Positions 1 through 8,879 of a stretch of DNA of 64,000 bases are shown piece after piece (position 1 is the first letter of the stretch; every line of letters begins with the position of its first letter). The notes below the pieces were generated by a model. It made no database searches. It was not told where the DNA came from and saw nothing but the letters and a program-made list of their open reading frames with translations. Made by a program: the position numbers and the translations under genes. Origin of the DNA: Catalimonadaceae bacterium JC749 (GTDB taxonomy: Bacteria > Bacteroidota > Bacteroidia > Cytophagales > Cyclobacteriaceae); the NCBI GenBank assembly GCA_021730635.1, contig JAJNNC010000001.1, positions 1,170,783 through 1,234,782 on the forward strand. Direction: 5' to 3'.

Positions 1-1257
1 TAAGCCATAATCGTCAGATATATTACCGCCCAATACTAAGAACTTATACAATGTAGTATCCTGAAATTGTTCTAAGGTAATCTTAGGATACTGATCGGGA
101 ATGACCTCTAAATGGTACTGTATTTCCTGTTTGTTATTACTATATTGGTTTTTTAAATCAATCTGATAATTATCAGAATTCATAATTTGTTTAGCAAAAG
201 TAAAACCTCCCTCTGTTTCCTCTTGTAGAAGTGATTTTTCATTCTTCTCTAAAAAAGTAATCCAGGCACTATCAGCGGCCAGCGCACTAAACTTCCAGGT
301 GATCTCAGTGCCTTGTGGGACTTGCAAATTACCTACATTACTCAATCGACTATCTTCTTTGTTCAGATAAGCCGGGTAGTTAAGAAAAACACTAAAATTC
401 TTTAAGTTAGGCCGATCCACAACAGTTATATCATAAGTTTCAGACGTAAAACCGGCAGCCTCAATGGTAAACGAGGTATTATGCTGGATACTTTGAAAAT
501 TATATTGAAACAACCCTTCTTCATCAGGGGCCATCCGAAATCTACGCTCAGCAGAATTGATATATACTTTGTCTGGAATAGCGGATCCTTGAATAGACAA
601 AGAAACCGGAAAGTCCTCGTTTCTGAAAGCAATAAGCTGTTGATTTTGGAGATGGAAGGTGAAGGGCATTACAGGCTTATACTCACGATTAAAATTAACA
701 ATTCTCTCCGTCCCTTCTGAAAAAAGCTGGGGAATAAAAATCAAAAGAAGCAATGAAATAATGGCAGGAAAAAACAAATACTTAAGGAAACGATAATTGT
801 TTTTTAGATCTATGGCAAGAGGAAAAGAGACAACAGAGATCTGCTGAGATTTTTGTGCGATACTAGCACTAATCAGGGCATTGTTAAAGGTAATATTTTT
901 CTGAAGCTGTAATACATTCAGCAGTTTATCTTTCACTTCAGGAAAATATCTGCCAATTTGGCGAGCAGCTTCTTCATCACTGATCTGACGACTATTACTA
1001 CTAATCTTAATAACAGGATCAATAATCCAAAGGAATAAAAAGACTAAAAAAAGTAAGATAAAAGAAAATAGGAAAAAGCCTCTCCATAATGAATTCAAAT
1101 GAACAGTATATTCAATAGAATTCAGTAGCAGATAAACCGTAAGCAGTATCGCTCCAAAGAAAATACCACCTTTCAGAAGTTTATTTAAGTAGTATTTTCT
1201 TTTGTAAGACCTAAGTTGCGAAATAATGTGGCCAAAATTTTTATCATCAGAAGCCAT
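1..1257 (-). CDS. DUF4175-like membrane protein, N-terminal 419 codons (runs off the left edge)
   Basis: This frame is open from an ATG at 1257 to the window edge, so the C-terminus is missing. The N-terminus (MASDDKNFGHIISQLRSY) is followed by two hydrophobic helices at about residues 25-45 and 55-78, then a cytoplasmic-looking stretch, a third helix at about 155-172, and a beta-rich extracytoplasmic region. This three-helix plan followed by a long soluble part resembles the DUF4175 family common in Bacteroidota, whose function is unknown to me. No catalytic motif is visible. Exonuclease III lies upstream on the same strand, separated by about 100 bp of AT-rich DNA. The family assignment comes from overall layout, not from a diagnostic motif. 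Confidence 0.7.
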   Translation of the reverse strand, partial: MASDDKNFGHIISQLRSYKRKYYLNKLLKGGIFFGAILLTVYLLLNSIEYTVHLNSLWRGFFLFSFILLFLVFLFLWIIDPVIKISSNSRQISDEEAARQIGRYFPEVKDKLLNVLQLQKNITFNNALISASIAQKSQQISVVSFPLAIDLKNNYRFLKYLFFPAIISLLLLIFIPQLFSEGTERIVNFNREYKPVMPFTFHLQNQQLIAFRNEDFPVSLSIQGSAIPDKVYINSAERRFRMAPDEEGLFQYNFQSIQHNTSFTIEAAGFTSETYDITVVDRPNLKNFSVFLNYPAYLNKEDSRLSNVGNLQVPQGTEITWKFSALAADSAWITFLEKNEKSLLQEETEGGFTFAKQIMNSDNYQIDLKNQYSNNKQEIQYHLEVIPDQYPKITLEQFQDTTLYKFLVLGGNISDDYGL

Positions 1258-1355
1258 AATCCAAACTTTTAAATGAACAAAAAGTATTTGAATCTAAATG
1301 AGAATAGTCTGCCAGAAAACCAGATTTTATCAAGTAGTATTACATCAATATGAAT

Positions 1356-2120
1356 TTAACGAATTTCTAACAGAACAGGACAATGGTCGGAATGCTTTAC
1401 ATAATTTAGAATTCTGGCATCTACAATTTGATCTCTCATTGAATTTGTTGCTAAATGATAATCAATACGCCAACCTAAATTTTTTTCCCTGGCTCTTGCC
1501 CTGTAACTCCACCAACTGTATTGCTGGGAAGTCTGATTAAAATAACGAAAAGTATCAATAAAACCTATAGAAAGAAATTGAGACATCCACTCCCTTTCTT
1601 CTGGTAAGAATCCGGAAGAGTTTTTATTTCTAACAGGATCGTGAATGTCAATAGGCTGATGACAAATATTAAAATCCCCGCAAATAATAAGTTGAGGAAA
1701 ATCAATCAATAGTTGTTGAATATAAACGCTAAAATCTGAAAGCCATTGCATCTTAAAATCCTGACGTAACTCCCCCGTGGTGCCGGAAGGCATATAGACG
1801 TTTAATAAAGAAAAATTTTCAAAATCAGCTCGAATAATTCTTCCTTCGCAGTCATATCGATTAATACCGCAACCATATTCAATATGCATGGGTTCGGTTT
1901 TTGATAAAATAGATACACCGCTATACCCCTTCCTGCTACTGGCATCCATCCAAAAAGAATAATAGCCAGCTTTTTTGAAAGCCGTTAAATCCAACTGATT
2001 AACTTGTGCTTTGGTTTCCTGCAGGCAAACCATATCAGGATTTTCTTCTGCTAACCATTGAAAAAAACCTTTGCTGATAGCGGCTCTTATCCCATTGACA
2101 TTGTATGAAACAATCTTCAT
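1356..2120 (-). CDS. xth: Exodeoxyribonuclease III (AP endonuclease)
   Basis: A 254-residue single-domain endonuclease/exonuclease/phosphatase-fold enzyme that cuts DNA at abasic sites and removes nucleotides from 3' ends in base excision repair. The N-terminus MKIVSYNVNGIRA supplies the conserved Asn7. LQETKAQ contains the metal-binding Glu35, GDFN (148-151) carries the catalytic Asp149, and SDHCPV holds the terminal catalytic His246. The length matches bacterial ExoIII/ExoA proteins. The start lies 2 bp downstream of the stop codon of the small upstream gene, so the two are probably cotranscribed. All expected catalytic residues are present. Confidence 0.95.
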   Translation of the reverse strand: MKIVSYNVNGIRAAISKGFFQWLAEENPDMVCLQETKAQVNQLDLTAFKKAGYYSFWMDASSRKGYSGVSILSKTEPMHIEYGCGINRYDCEGRIIRADFENFSLLNVYMPSGTTGELRQDFKMQWLSDFSVYIQQLLIDFPQLIICGDFNICHQPIDIHDPVRNKNSSGFLPEEREWMSQFLSIGFIDTFRYFNQTSQQYSWWSYRARAREKNLGWRIDYHLATNSMRDQIVDARILNYVKHSDHCPVLLEIR

Positions 2121-2122
2121 AT

Positions 2123-2482
2123 TTAAATATTAAAGCTTAGCTCCTGATTGAAGTAATCGATAATATGCATTTTGAGAAGCTTTTCTTGTTCTAAAAGGTC
2201 AAAATGAGGTAATTTTTTTATAAGTTTCCAATGAGGCCAGCCATCCTGATCAAGCCCCTCCAATTGGTAAAAACCAGAATAGGACAAGACTTTACAGATA
2301 GCTATATGCATCAAATCTTGTTTTTCTTCTTTGGAAAAATGCTGATGTCCTTTCCCTAATTCTTGAACCCCAATAAGAAACAGAACTGCATTTAGATCTT
2401 TGGGTTTTTTACCAACGATTTCTTCAAGATTAAGCTGTAATTGGTGCCATCTTCTTTGAAGTTCAAGGTCTTTCTTATACAT
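2123..2482 (-). CDS. Conserved-looking small soluble protein, function unknown
   Basis: A 119-residue, predominantly helical, charged protein with no signal peptide or membrane segment. I recognise no catalytic motif. It contains a histidine/lysine-rich stretch (GKGHQHFSKEEKQDLMHIAICK) around residues 43-64. It sits 2 bp upstream of the exonuclease III start on the same strand and is divergent from the ComF-like gene. Tight spacing and coding-like composition argue that it is real. Any link to DNA repair rests only on its neighbour. Confidence 0.7.
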   Translation of the reverse strand: MYKKDLELQRRWHQLQLNLEEIVGKKPKDLNAVLFLIGVQELGKGHQHFSKEEKQDLMHIAICKVLSYSGFYQLEGLDQDGWPHWKLIKKLPHFDLLEQEKLLKMHIIDYFNQELSFNI

Positions 2483-2580
2483 ATGCTAATAAAGTTACGC
2501 TAGTGTTTTTTATGGGTAATTTCTTCGGGGCGACAACAAATTTATTAACAATTTATGTCCCAAACGTGCCCGGACTAAGT

Positions 2581-3258
2581 ATGATAAAGGACTTCCTAGA
2601 CCTTCTTTTCCCAAGGTGTTGTATTCTAACGAATATGCCATTGGCCAAAGGAGAAAATCTCGTCTCAACCCACTGTATGCGTCAATTACCAAAATACGAC
2701 TTGTCTGAGCTTAATGAAAGCTTGCACAAAAGGTTTTACGGATTAGTAACGATAAAACACGCTTTCGCATACTATAAATTTTCAAAAAATAGCAAAGTTC
2801 AGAAACTTCTGCATTTCTTAAAATATAAAAATTGTCCGGAGCTTGGCGAAATAGCTGCCAAATGGTTTGCCCTAGACTTATCAGCAGAAGGGTTTGGTGA
2901 AGACTTTGATATCATTATTCCAGTACCTTTGCATAGAATGAAACAGCGTAAGAGAGGTTACAATCAATGCGATGACATTGCCAAAGGATTGTCTACCGTA
3001 TTTCAGATTCCCTGGTCAGACCAAGTATTAGAAAAAAAACAAAATACACAGACCCAGACTAAGAAAAGTCGTTTAGAACGATACGAAAATGCATCTTCAG
3101 TATATGGTATCCGCCATATGGAATTAATTAAAGGTAAAAGGATTTTGCTTATAGATGATGTGATAACTACAGGAGCTACTATAGGCGCTTGCGCCCATCT
3201 CCTATTGAAAAGCGGTTGCCTGGAAGTAAGCATAGCAGCACTGGCTTCTCCAGAATAA
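2581..3258 (+). CDS. comF: ComF family phosphoribosyltransferase-like protein
   Basis: With the ATG at 2581 the product is 225 residues; an upstream ATG at 2503 would add 26 residues that do not look like the family. The N-terminus has a ComF-like cysteine cluster (FPRCC at 10-14, Cys32), although fewer cysteines than the classic double zinc knuckle. The C-terminal half is a type I phosphoribosyltransferase domain with the PRPP-binding loop ILLIDDVITTGAT at residues 188-200. ComF proteins act in uptake of transforming DNA in naturally competent bacteria; in Bacteroidota the role is usually inferred. The gene is convergent with gldJ and shares a bidirectional hairpin terminator. Confidence 0.88.
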   Translation: MIKDFLDLLFPRCCILTNMPLAKGENLVSTHCMRQLPKYDLSELNESLHKRFYGLVTIKHAFAYYKFSKNSKVQKLLHFLKYKNCPELGEIAAKWFALDLSAEGFGEDFDIIIPVPLHRMKQRKRGYNQCDDIAKGLSTVFQIPWSDQVLEKKQNTQTQTKKSRLERYENASSVYGIRHMELIKGKRILLIDDVITTGATIGACAHLLLKSGCLEVSIAALASPE

Positions 3259-3262
3259 AAAA

Positions 3263-3285
3263 AGCCTGGTAGAAACTACCAGGCT
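3263..3285. terminator. Bidirectional hairpin terminator between comF and gldJ
   Basis: A perfect 10-bp stem (AGCCTGGTAG / CTACCAGGCT) with an AAA loop begins 4 bp after the comF stop codon. A-tracts on the comF side supply the U-tract for the opposite strand. It can serve both convergent genes. Confidence 0.8.
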
Positions 3286-3312
3286 CAAAACTATCATGAC
3301 ACATCATCAAAA

Positions 3313-4527
3313 TTAGTAGTTGGTGCCGGCACGGATCATAGCACATCTAAATCCAATGGTAGCCGTAGAAGAATCCTGTTCTAAGTACCGGCGCGTTCCA
3401 GGAGAAAGCCAATAGGCAACATCGGCCCAAGACCCTCCTTTGAATACTCTTAATTCATTAGTAATTAAAGAGTTATATTCTCCTTGATACCTTGGAAATT
3501 TCTCACTATCATAATTTTCTTCAGGGTCTATAGTGCCATCCCTACGAATAGGGTTGAGATCGTTAAAATCCTGGAAAGATAATGGTCTGTATACGTCTAA
3601 AACCCATTCATTTACATTGCCTGCCATGTTATAAAGACCAAAATCATTGGGTGGATATTCATAAATGTAATCGGTAATCATAGCGCCGTCGTTAAGCTTA
3701 CCGGCGATACCTGCATAGTCTCCCCTACCCCTTTTAAAGTTGGCCAAAAAATAGCCCATTTGTTTTCCGTAAGGATTTCGGGTAGCGTGGCCATCCCAAG
3801 GATAAATTCTTTGGTTAGTATGGTTTTCATCCAAATATTGGGTGCCGATCATTGCTTTAGCAGCATATTCCCATTCAGCTTCGGTTGGCAATCTGAAATC
3901 TGGCAATACCACACCTGTCTCTAAAGGTATACGTCCTCCTTCAGGAACACTGGATTCTAAACCAGATTCTTCAGCTAATTTCTCATTCACCACAGCTGTT
4001 CTCCATTTGCAATAATCATTAGCCTGAACCCAGCTAACACCTACAACAGGAAAATAACGGAATCCTGGATATCGAAGATAATGATCTTCATAAGGATCAT
4101 TGAAGGCTAATTCACGTCGCCATACAAGAGTATCCGGAAGAGCAGAGCGATAAAATTCAGTAGTTGAGTCTTGCTTAATATCAAACAGATACTCGAGCCA
4201 GTGTATGTTAGCCACTTCTGTTTGATCCATGTAGAATGAAGCTACAGTGACAGTTCGCTCCAAATTATCGCGGGTTCCCATCAAATCTTCTTCAAAACTA
4301 CCCATCACAAAACGTCCACCTTCAATATAAACCATGTCAGGTGCATCAGGTTGCCCATTGTATTCGTCTACAGTAAAATTACCTTCAACGTTGTATTCAA
4401 TACCCGTTTTACTACTTGACTGACCGGGATTAACACTAGTAGGGTGGCTCTTGCTGCAGGAGGATAGGATAGCAGCAGATAACACAAGCAGAAAAGCGCT
4501 TTCGCCCAGTTTGAAAATTTTCGTCAT
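3313..4527 (-). CDS. gldJ: Gliding motility / type IX secretion lipoprotein GldJ
   Basis: A 404-residue lipoprotein: the signal sequence ends in SAAILSSC, with the lipidated Cys24. The rest is a formylglycine-generating-enzyme (FGE/SUMF1)-like domain. Motifs I associate with GldJ are present in order: ALPDTLVWR, YFPVVGVSW, LPDFRLPTEAEWEYAA, LANFKRGRGDYAGIAG, YPPNDFGLYNMAGNVNEWV, ELRVFKGGSWADVAYWLSPG and IGFRCA. GldJ works with GldK and other Gld proteins in outer-membrane complexes needed for gliding and type IX secretion. It is shorter than flavobacterial GldJ (roughly 560 residues) because insertions in the FGE domain are missing. It lies downstream of mfd with a 224-bp gap and a possible own promoter. 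Confidence 0.88.
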   Translation of the reverse strand: MTKIFKLGESAFLLVLSAAILSSCSKSHPTSVNPGQSSSKTGIEYNVEGNFTVDEYNGQPDAPDMVYIEGGRFVMGSFEEDLMGTRDNLERTVTVASFYMDQTEVANIHWLEYLFDIKQDSTTEFYRSALPDTLVWRRELAFNDPYEDHYLRYPGFRYFPVVGVSWVQANDYCKWRTAVVNEKLAEESGLESSVPEGGRIPLETGVVLPDFRLPTEAEWEYAAKAMIGTQYLDENHTNQRIYPWDGHATRNPYGKQMGYFLANFKRGRGDYAGIAGKLNDGAMITDYIYEYPPNDFGLYNMAGNVNEWVLDVYRPLSFQDFNDLNPIRRDGTIDPEENYDSEKFPRYQGEYNSLITNELRVFKGGSWADVAYWLSPGTRRYLEQDSSTATIGFRCAMIRAGTNY

Positions 4528-4605
4528 AACCTGTTTTATTTAAATAAAATCACAGACAAGTACATTGCAGGTACCAGCCTGATTATCAGAACGCTAATTT
4601 GTACA

Positions 4606-4613
4606 CAAATATA
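4606..4613 (-). promoter_or_regulatory. Possible gldJ promoter -7 element
   Basis: On the minus strand this reads TATATTTG, an exact match to the Bacteroidota -7 consensus TAnnTTTG, about 80 bp upstream of the gldJ start. No good -33 TTTG is seen at the expected 19-bp spacing (a TTTG lies at 12 bp), so support is partial. Confidence 0.3.
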
Positions 4614-4751
4614 AAGTAATAATAGCAAATTCTATAAGGAATTATATTGATGTAAGTAAAAATATAAAATAATTTAGAATTGCTTTATTAATATCTTTGC
4701 CATTGTAACGCTACAAATTTGAACAAAAGTATAATGGCTATACAAAATTTT

Positions 4752-7700
4752 CTAAGATTGGAGCATTTGATCCAATACGTGATTTGCAGTATAAACGTCT
4801 TCTATATTATTGACAGACAAAATAAGTCTTTTTTTAGTTTCTTTCATCTGGCATCTTTTGGGGTGTGACTTGACAAACTGAAGAATTTTTCCAAAAGTTT
4901 CTGAATTAAAGTATTCTTGGTTTTCAGAGCTGATAAAATAACACTTCATACCACCATTTTTTAATGTCAGTTTTTCAAAACCCAGATTCTCTGCTTTCCA
5001 TCGGAGCCTAACAGTAGCTATCAAAACAAGAACTTGTTCGGGTATGGGGCCGAAGCGATCTTCTAGCATGCCAATAAAACTATCTAGCTCTTGTTCATTG
5101 CTGATATTGTCTAGTTGTGAGTATAAGCGTAATCTTTCTGTAGTGCTTGATACATACTCTTCAGGAATTAATATTTCAAGATCTGTCTCAATTGAGCAAT
5201 CCCGAACAAGAGGTCTGGTAATCTCACTTAAATCACGGGTAAAAAGGTCTTTAAAGTCAGTTTCTTTTAGTTCCTGTACAGCTTCATCTAAAATTTTATG
5301 GTACATGTCAAATCCCAAATCTGAAATAAATCCACTTTGTTCAGCACCTAGCAGATTACCAGCACCACGAATATCCAAATCCCGCATAGCTACTTTGAAT
5401 CCATCACCCAACTCTGAAAATTCCTCCAACGTGGCCAGTCTTTTGCGGGCATCAGCCGTTAAGCCAATAGTGGGAGGCGTTATTAAGTAACAGAATGCTT
5501 TACGGTTAGACCTTCCAACTCTCCCACGCATCTGATGAAGGTCAGAAAGGCCAAACATATGGGCGTTGTTGATGAGGATCGTATTAGCATTAGGGATATC
5601 GAGACCTGATTCTATAATATTTGTGGAAACCAGCACATCATATTCTCCTTGGATGAACTTAAGCATGGTCTTTTCTAACCTGTCACCATCCATCTGTCCA
5701 TGTGCTACTGCTACTCGAGCCTCAGGAACCAATCTTAGGACAATATTAGCTACTTGTTCTATGTCATTGACCCGGTTATGAACAAAAAAAACCTGCCCTC
5801 CTCTTCTAATTTCAAAACTAATCGCATCACGGATAAATGACTCATCAAATGTACGTAATTCGGTTGTGACAGGGCGGCGATTAGGTGGAGGAGTGGCTAT
5901 AATACTAAGGTCTCTGGCACCCATCAGGGAAAAATGTAAGGTTCTGGGAATAGGTGTGGCGGTCAGGGTAAGCACATCCACATTTATTCGCATTTCTTTT
6001 AACCTTTCCTTTACTTTTACTCCAAACTTTTGTTCTTCATCTACGATAAGAATGCCTAAATCCTTGAAAACTACATCTTTGTTAACAATGCGATGGGTTC
6101 CGATTAAAATGTTTACTTTGTTTTCCTTGACCTCTGTTAATATCCTTTTAATTTCTTTACTGGATTTGAACCGGTTGATGTATTCAATGGTGATTGGAAA
6201 ATCAGATAACCGATCCTTAAATGTCTGATAATGTTGCATAGCCAAAATAGTAGTAGGTACCAGCACGGCTACTTGTTTTCCATCAGTAACAGATTTAAAG
6301 GCAGCACGAATAGCAACTTCAGTTTTGCCAAAGCCTACATCGCCACAAATTAGTCGATCCATGGGATGTGGTTGTTCCATATCAGCTTTAACATCAGTGG
6401 TAGCCCTGGCCTGATCGGGAGTATCCTCATATATAAATGAAGATTCCAGTTCGGCCTGTAAAAAACTATCCTGACTAAATGCGTAGCCAGGTGTGGATTT
6501 GCGTTTAGCATACAACTCTATCAGGTCTTTGGCGATGTCTTTGACTTTACTTTTAGCTCGCTTCTTTTTGTTTTCCCAATCAGGAGAGCCCAGTTTGCTA
6601 ATGAGGGGTGGGGCATCTTCTTTGCCACTGTATTTAGAAATCTTATGCAAAGCGTGAATGCTTACATACAACAGATCGTCATCTCTATATACAAGCCGAA
6701 TGGCCTCCTGTTCTCTTCCACCTACCTCTACTTTCTCCAAACCAGCAAAACGTCCTACACCATGGTCTATATGCACCACATAATCTCCTGTTTTCAGAGA
6801 TCGTAACTCTTTTAAGGTAATAGCTTTAGATTTTGATGAGCTGGTTTTAAGCTTATAGCGATGAAAACGGTCAAACAATTGGTGATCCGTATAGCATACA
6901 ACTTTTAAAGATTTATCCACAAAACCCTGACGCAATGAAACATAGAGTGGGTCAAAATGTATAGAAGGATCCAGTTCATCAAAGATGGTTCTTAATCTTT
7001 CAATTTGTTGCTCAGAATCGGAAGAGATTAATATTTGAAAGCCATGGGTGATATTTTGTTTGAGATTTTCTGCGAGCAACTCAAAATTCTTGTTAAAAGA
7101 GGGCTGTGGTTCACTATCAAAGGAAAAAATATGAGGAGTATTAGTATAAAACCTATTGCCAAATTCAATTTTAGTGAACTCATCCAAATGGGATAAAAAA
7201 CTCACTTTAGTCTCATAAAGCGCTTCCGGGCTCAATACAATTTGCGTATTGCCTGATGCTGCCATCACCGTATCAAAACTTTTCTGAGCTTTCTGATAGA
7301 GCGCTTCCAATGTATCAGTCGTTTGCTGTATATCTTTAAACCAGATACAAGTATTGGAAGAAGACAAAAAGTCTAAAAAAGATTGCCTTTCTTCCTCCAA
7401 AACTCGGGTTTGGACGTCAGGGATGATGCTGATTCGTTTTAAAGGATCTTGTGAAAGCTGGCTGGCTGGATCAAAAGTACGAATACTTTCCACTTCATCT
7501 CCAAATAACTCTACCCGATAGGGAATATCATGAGCGAAGGAGTAAATGTCAATAATCCCTCCTCTGACAGCAAACTGACCAGGTTCGTATACAAAATCAA
7601 CTTTCTCAAAGTCATACGAAATTAACAACTCATTTAAAAACTGAGCATTAACCTGTTCTCCTATCTGTAGAGAAAATGTATTTTGCTGAAGTTCTTTCTT

Positions 7701-8132
7701 GCTGACTACTTTTTCTGAAAGAGCGTCGGGATAAGTAATGATAAGCTCGCCTTTTTGTGTAGGATTACTAAGAATATTCAGTATTTCAGCACGCCTCAAT
7801 ACATTGGCATTCTCTGTTTCTTCAAATTGATATGGTCTTTTGTAAGAGGTAGGAAAGAGATAAATCTCACGGTCAGCATTTAAATTTTGCAAATCATTCT
7901 GAAAATAGGCCGCCTCTTCTTTGTCAGCCAGCACAAAAATATGATTCTGGCGATCAATTTGGTAAATGGCAGCACTAAGAAATGCATCCATACTACCCAC
8001 CAATCCCCGGAGTTGTAAGGTAGCACCTTTGGTATTTTTAATCTGATTTGCTACAGCCTGAACGAAACTATCTTCAGCATATTGAGCAACTAACTCTTCA
8101 GTTCGCAAAGCAATAAATTTATGAATAAACAA
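4752..8132 (-). CDS. mfd: Transcription-repair coupling factor Mfd
   Basis: An 1126-residue DNA translocase that removes RNA polymerase stalled at lesions and recruits UvrA. The N-terminal third is the UvrB-like module. An RNA-polymerase-interacting domain follows (LKTGDYVVHIDHGVGRFAGL, around residue 440). The RecG-like helicase core has Walker A (GDVGFGKTEVA, about residue 595), the DEEQ box (LIVDEEQKFGVK, about 695), TATPIPRTLH, and the C-terminal helicase lobe with SGLDIPNANT and QMRGRVGRS. The C-terminal domain (about 1000-1126) is present, so the protein looks complete. The gene stands alone, upstream of gldJ and divergent from the cytochrome oxidase-like gene. Confidence 0.97.
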   Translation of the reverse strand: MFIHKFIALRTEELVAQYAEDSFVQAVANQIKNTKGATLQLRGLVGSMDAFLSAAIYQIDRQNHIFVLADKEEAAYFQNDLQNLNADREIYLFPTSYKRPYQFEETENANVLRRAEILNILSNPTQKGELIITYPDALSEKVVSKKELQQNTFSLQIGEQVNAQFLNELLISYDFEKVDFVYEPGQFAVRGGIIDIYSFAHDIPYRVELFGDEVESIRTFDPASQLSQDPLKRISIIPDVQTRVLEEERQSFLDFLSSSNTCIWFKDIQQTTDTLEALYQKAQKSFDTVMAASGNTQIVLSPEALYETKVSFLSHLDEFTKIEFGNRFYTNTPHIFSFDSEPQPSFNKNFELLAENLKQNITHGFQILISSDSEQQIERLRTIFDELDPSIHFDPLYVSLRQGFVDKSLKVVCYTDHQLFDRFHRYKLKTSSSKSKAITLKELRSLKTGDYVVHIDHGVGRFAGLEKVEVGGREQEAIRLVYRDDDLLYVSIHALHKISKYSGKEDAPPLISKLGSPDWENKKKRAKSKVKDIAKDLIELYAKRKSTPGYAFSQDSFLQAELESSFIYEDTPDQARATTDVKADMEQPHPMDRLICGDVGFGKTEVAIRAAFKSVTDGKQVAVLVPTTILAMQHYQTFKDRLSDFPITIEYINRFKSSKEIKRILTEVKENKVNILIGTHRIVNKDVVFKDLGILIVDEEQKFGVKVKERLKEMRINVDVLTLTATPIPRTLHFSLMGARDLSIIATPPPNRRPVTTELRTFDESFIRDAISFEIRRGGQVFFVHNRVNDIEQVANIVLRLVPEARVAVAHGQMDGDRLEKTMLKFIQGEYDVLVSTNIIESGLDIPNANTILINNAHMFGLSDLHQMRGRVGRSNRKAFCYLITPPTIGLTADARKRLATLEEFSELGDGFKVAMRDLDIRGAGNLLGAEQSGFISDLGFDMYHKILDEAVQELKETDFKDLFTRDLSEITRPLVRDCSIETDLEILIPEEYVSSTTERLRLYSQLDNISNEQELDSFIGMLEDRFGPIPEQVLVLIATVRLRWKAENLGFEKLTLKNGGMKCYFISSENQEYFNSETFGKILQFVKSHPKRCQMKETKKRLILSVNNIEDVYTANHVLDQMLQS

Positions 8133-8246
8133 TTGGATTAGATATCAGGTATATATAATTTATATAAATTATTCCAACGTCGTAGGTTTATCGAACCACC
8201 CCGGGTAGAAAATGTTTCATGGATTATTGATGACTTTTATTGAAGT

Positions 8247-8879
8247 ATGCAGAAAGAAAACAAAAATACAGAACGCCAAAAGGTAAGCACGACTTTTTCT
8301 AAAATTGAGAAGCTACACCCTTACAAAATGCTATTGTATTTGGCCATGATTGGGAGCAGTCTTATTTTTCTGTTCATGATTTTAGGTCATCTCACCGGAA
8401 AGCTACACAAAGACAGCTACATAAGTTTTGATTTTCCTAAAGCCTTTGTTGTCAGCCTGGTCCTTTTACTCCTATCAAGTTTTGCTATGTCCAAAGTGCT
8501 GCCTGCTTTTCTTAAGGACGATATGAAAACGTTGAAGTGGTACTTAGGTGTTACATTATTTCTAGGAATTTCTTTTACATTGAGCCAATATGTAGGATGG
8601 TATGAGTTGAAAAATTCAGGCATTCATTTTTCAGGTAAAGCAGCCGGCTCTTATTTATACGTGATTACAGGATTGCATGTATTGCATCTGGCAGGAGGCC
8701 TGGTTTTTCTAACACTCGTCTACACGCAAATAAGCAGAGTGGCGAGAGACCCTGTCAAGGTGCTTATCATGGTCACAAACCCATATGAGCGGATGCGATT
8801 AGAGATGTTGACCACCTACTGGCATTTTATTGATACAGCGTGGGTAATCCTTTTCTTTTATTTTCTGTTTAGTTTTTGA
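8247..8879 (+). CDS. Cytochrome c oxidase subunit III-like protein
   Basis: A 210-residue polytopic membrane protein with about five hydrophobic helices. It matches heme-copper oxidase subunit III, which stabilises the catalytic subunit of a terminal oxidase. Diagnostic stretches are YLYVITGLHVLHLAGGLVF in the central helix and TTYWHFIDTAWVILFFYF at the C-terminus. No other oxidase subunits are nearby, so it is an orphan here; in Bacteroidota more than one subunit III-like gene is common. Its last 22 bp overlap the 3' end of the convergent ribD gene. Confidence 0.88.
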   Translation: MQKENKNTERQKVSTTFSKIEKLHPYKMLLYLAMIGSSLIFLFMILGHLTGKLHKDSYISFDFPKAFVVSLVLLLLSSFAMSKVLPAFLKDDMKTLKWYLGVTLFLGISFTLSQYVGWYELKNSGIHFSGKAAGSYLYVITGLHVLHLAGGLVFLTLVYTQISRVARDPVKVLIMVTNPYERMRLEMLTTYWHFIDTAWVILFFYFLFSF

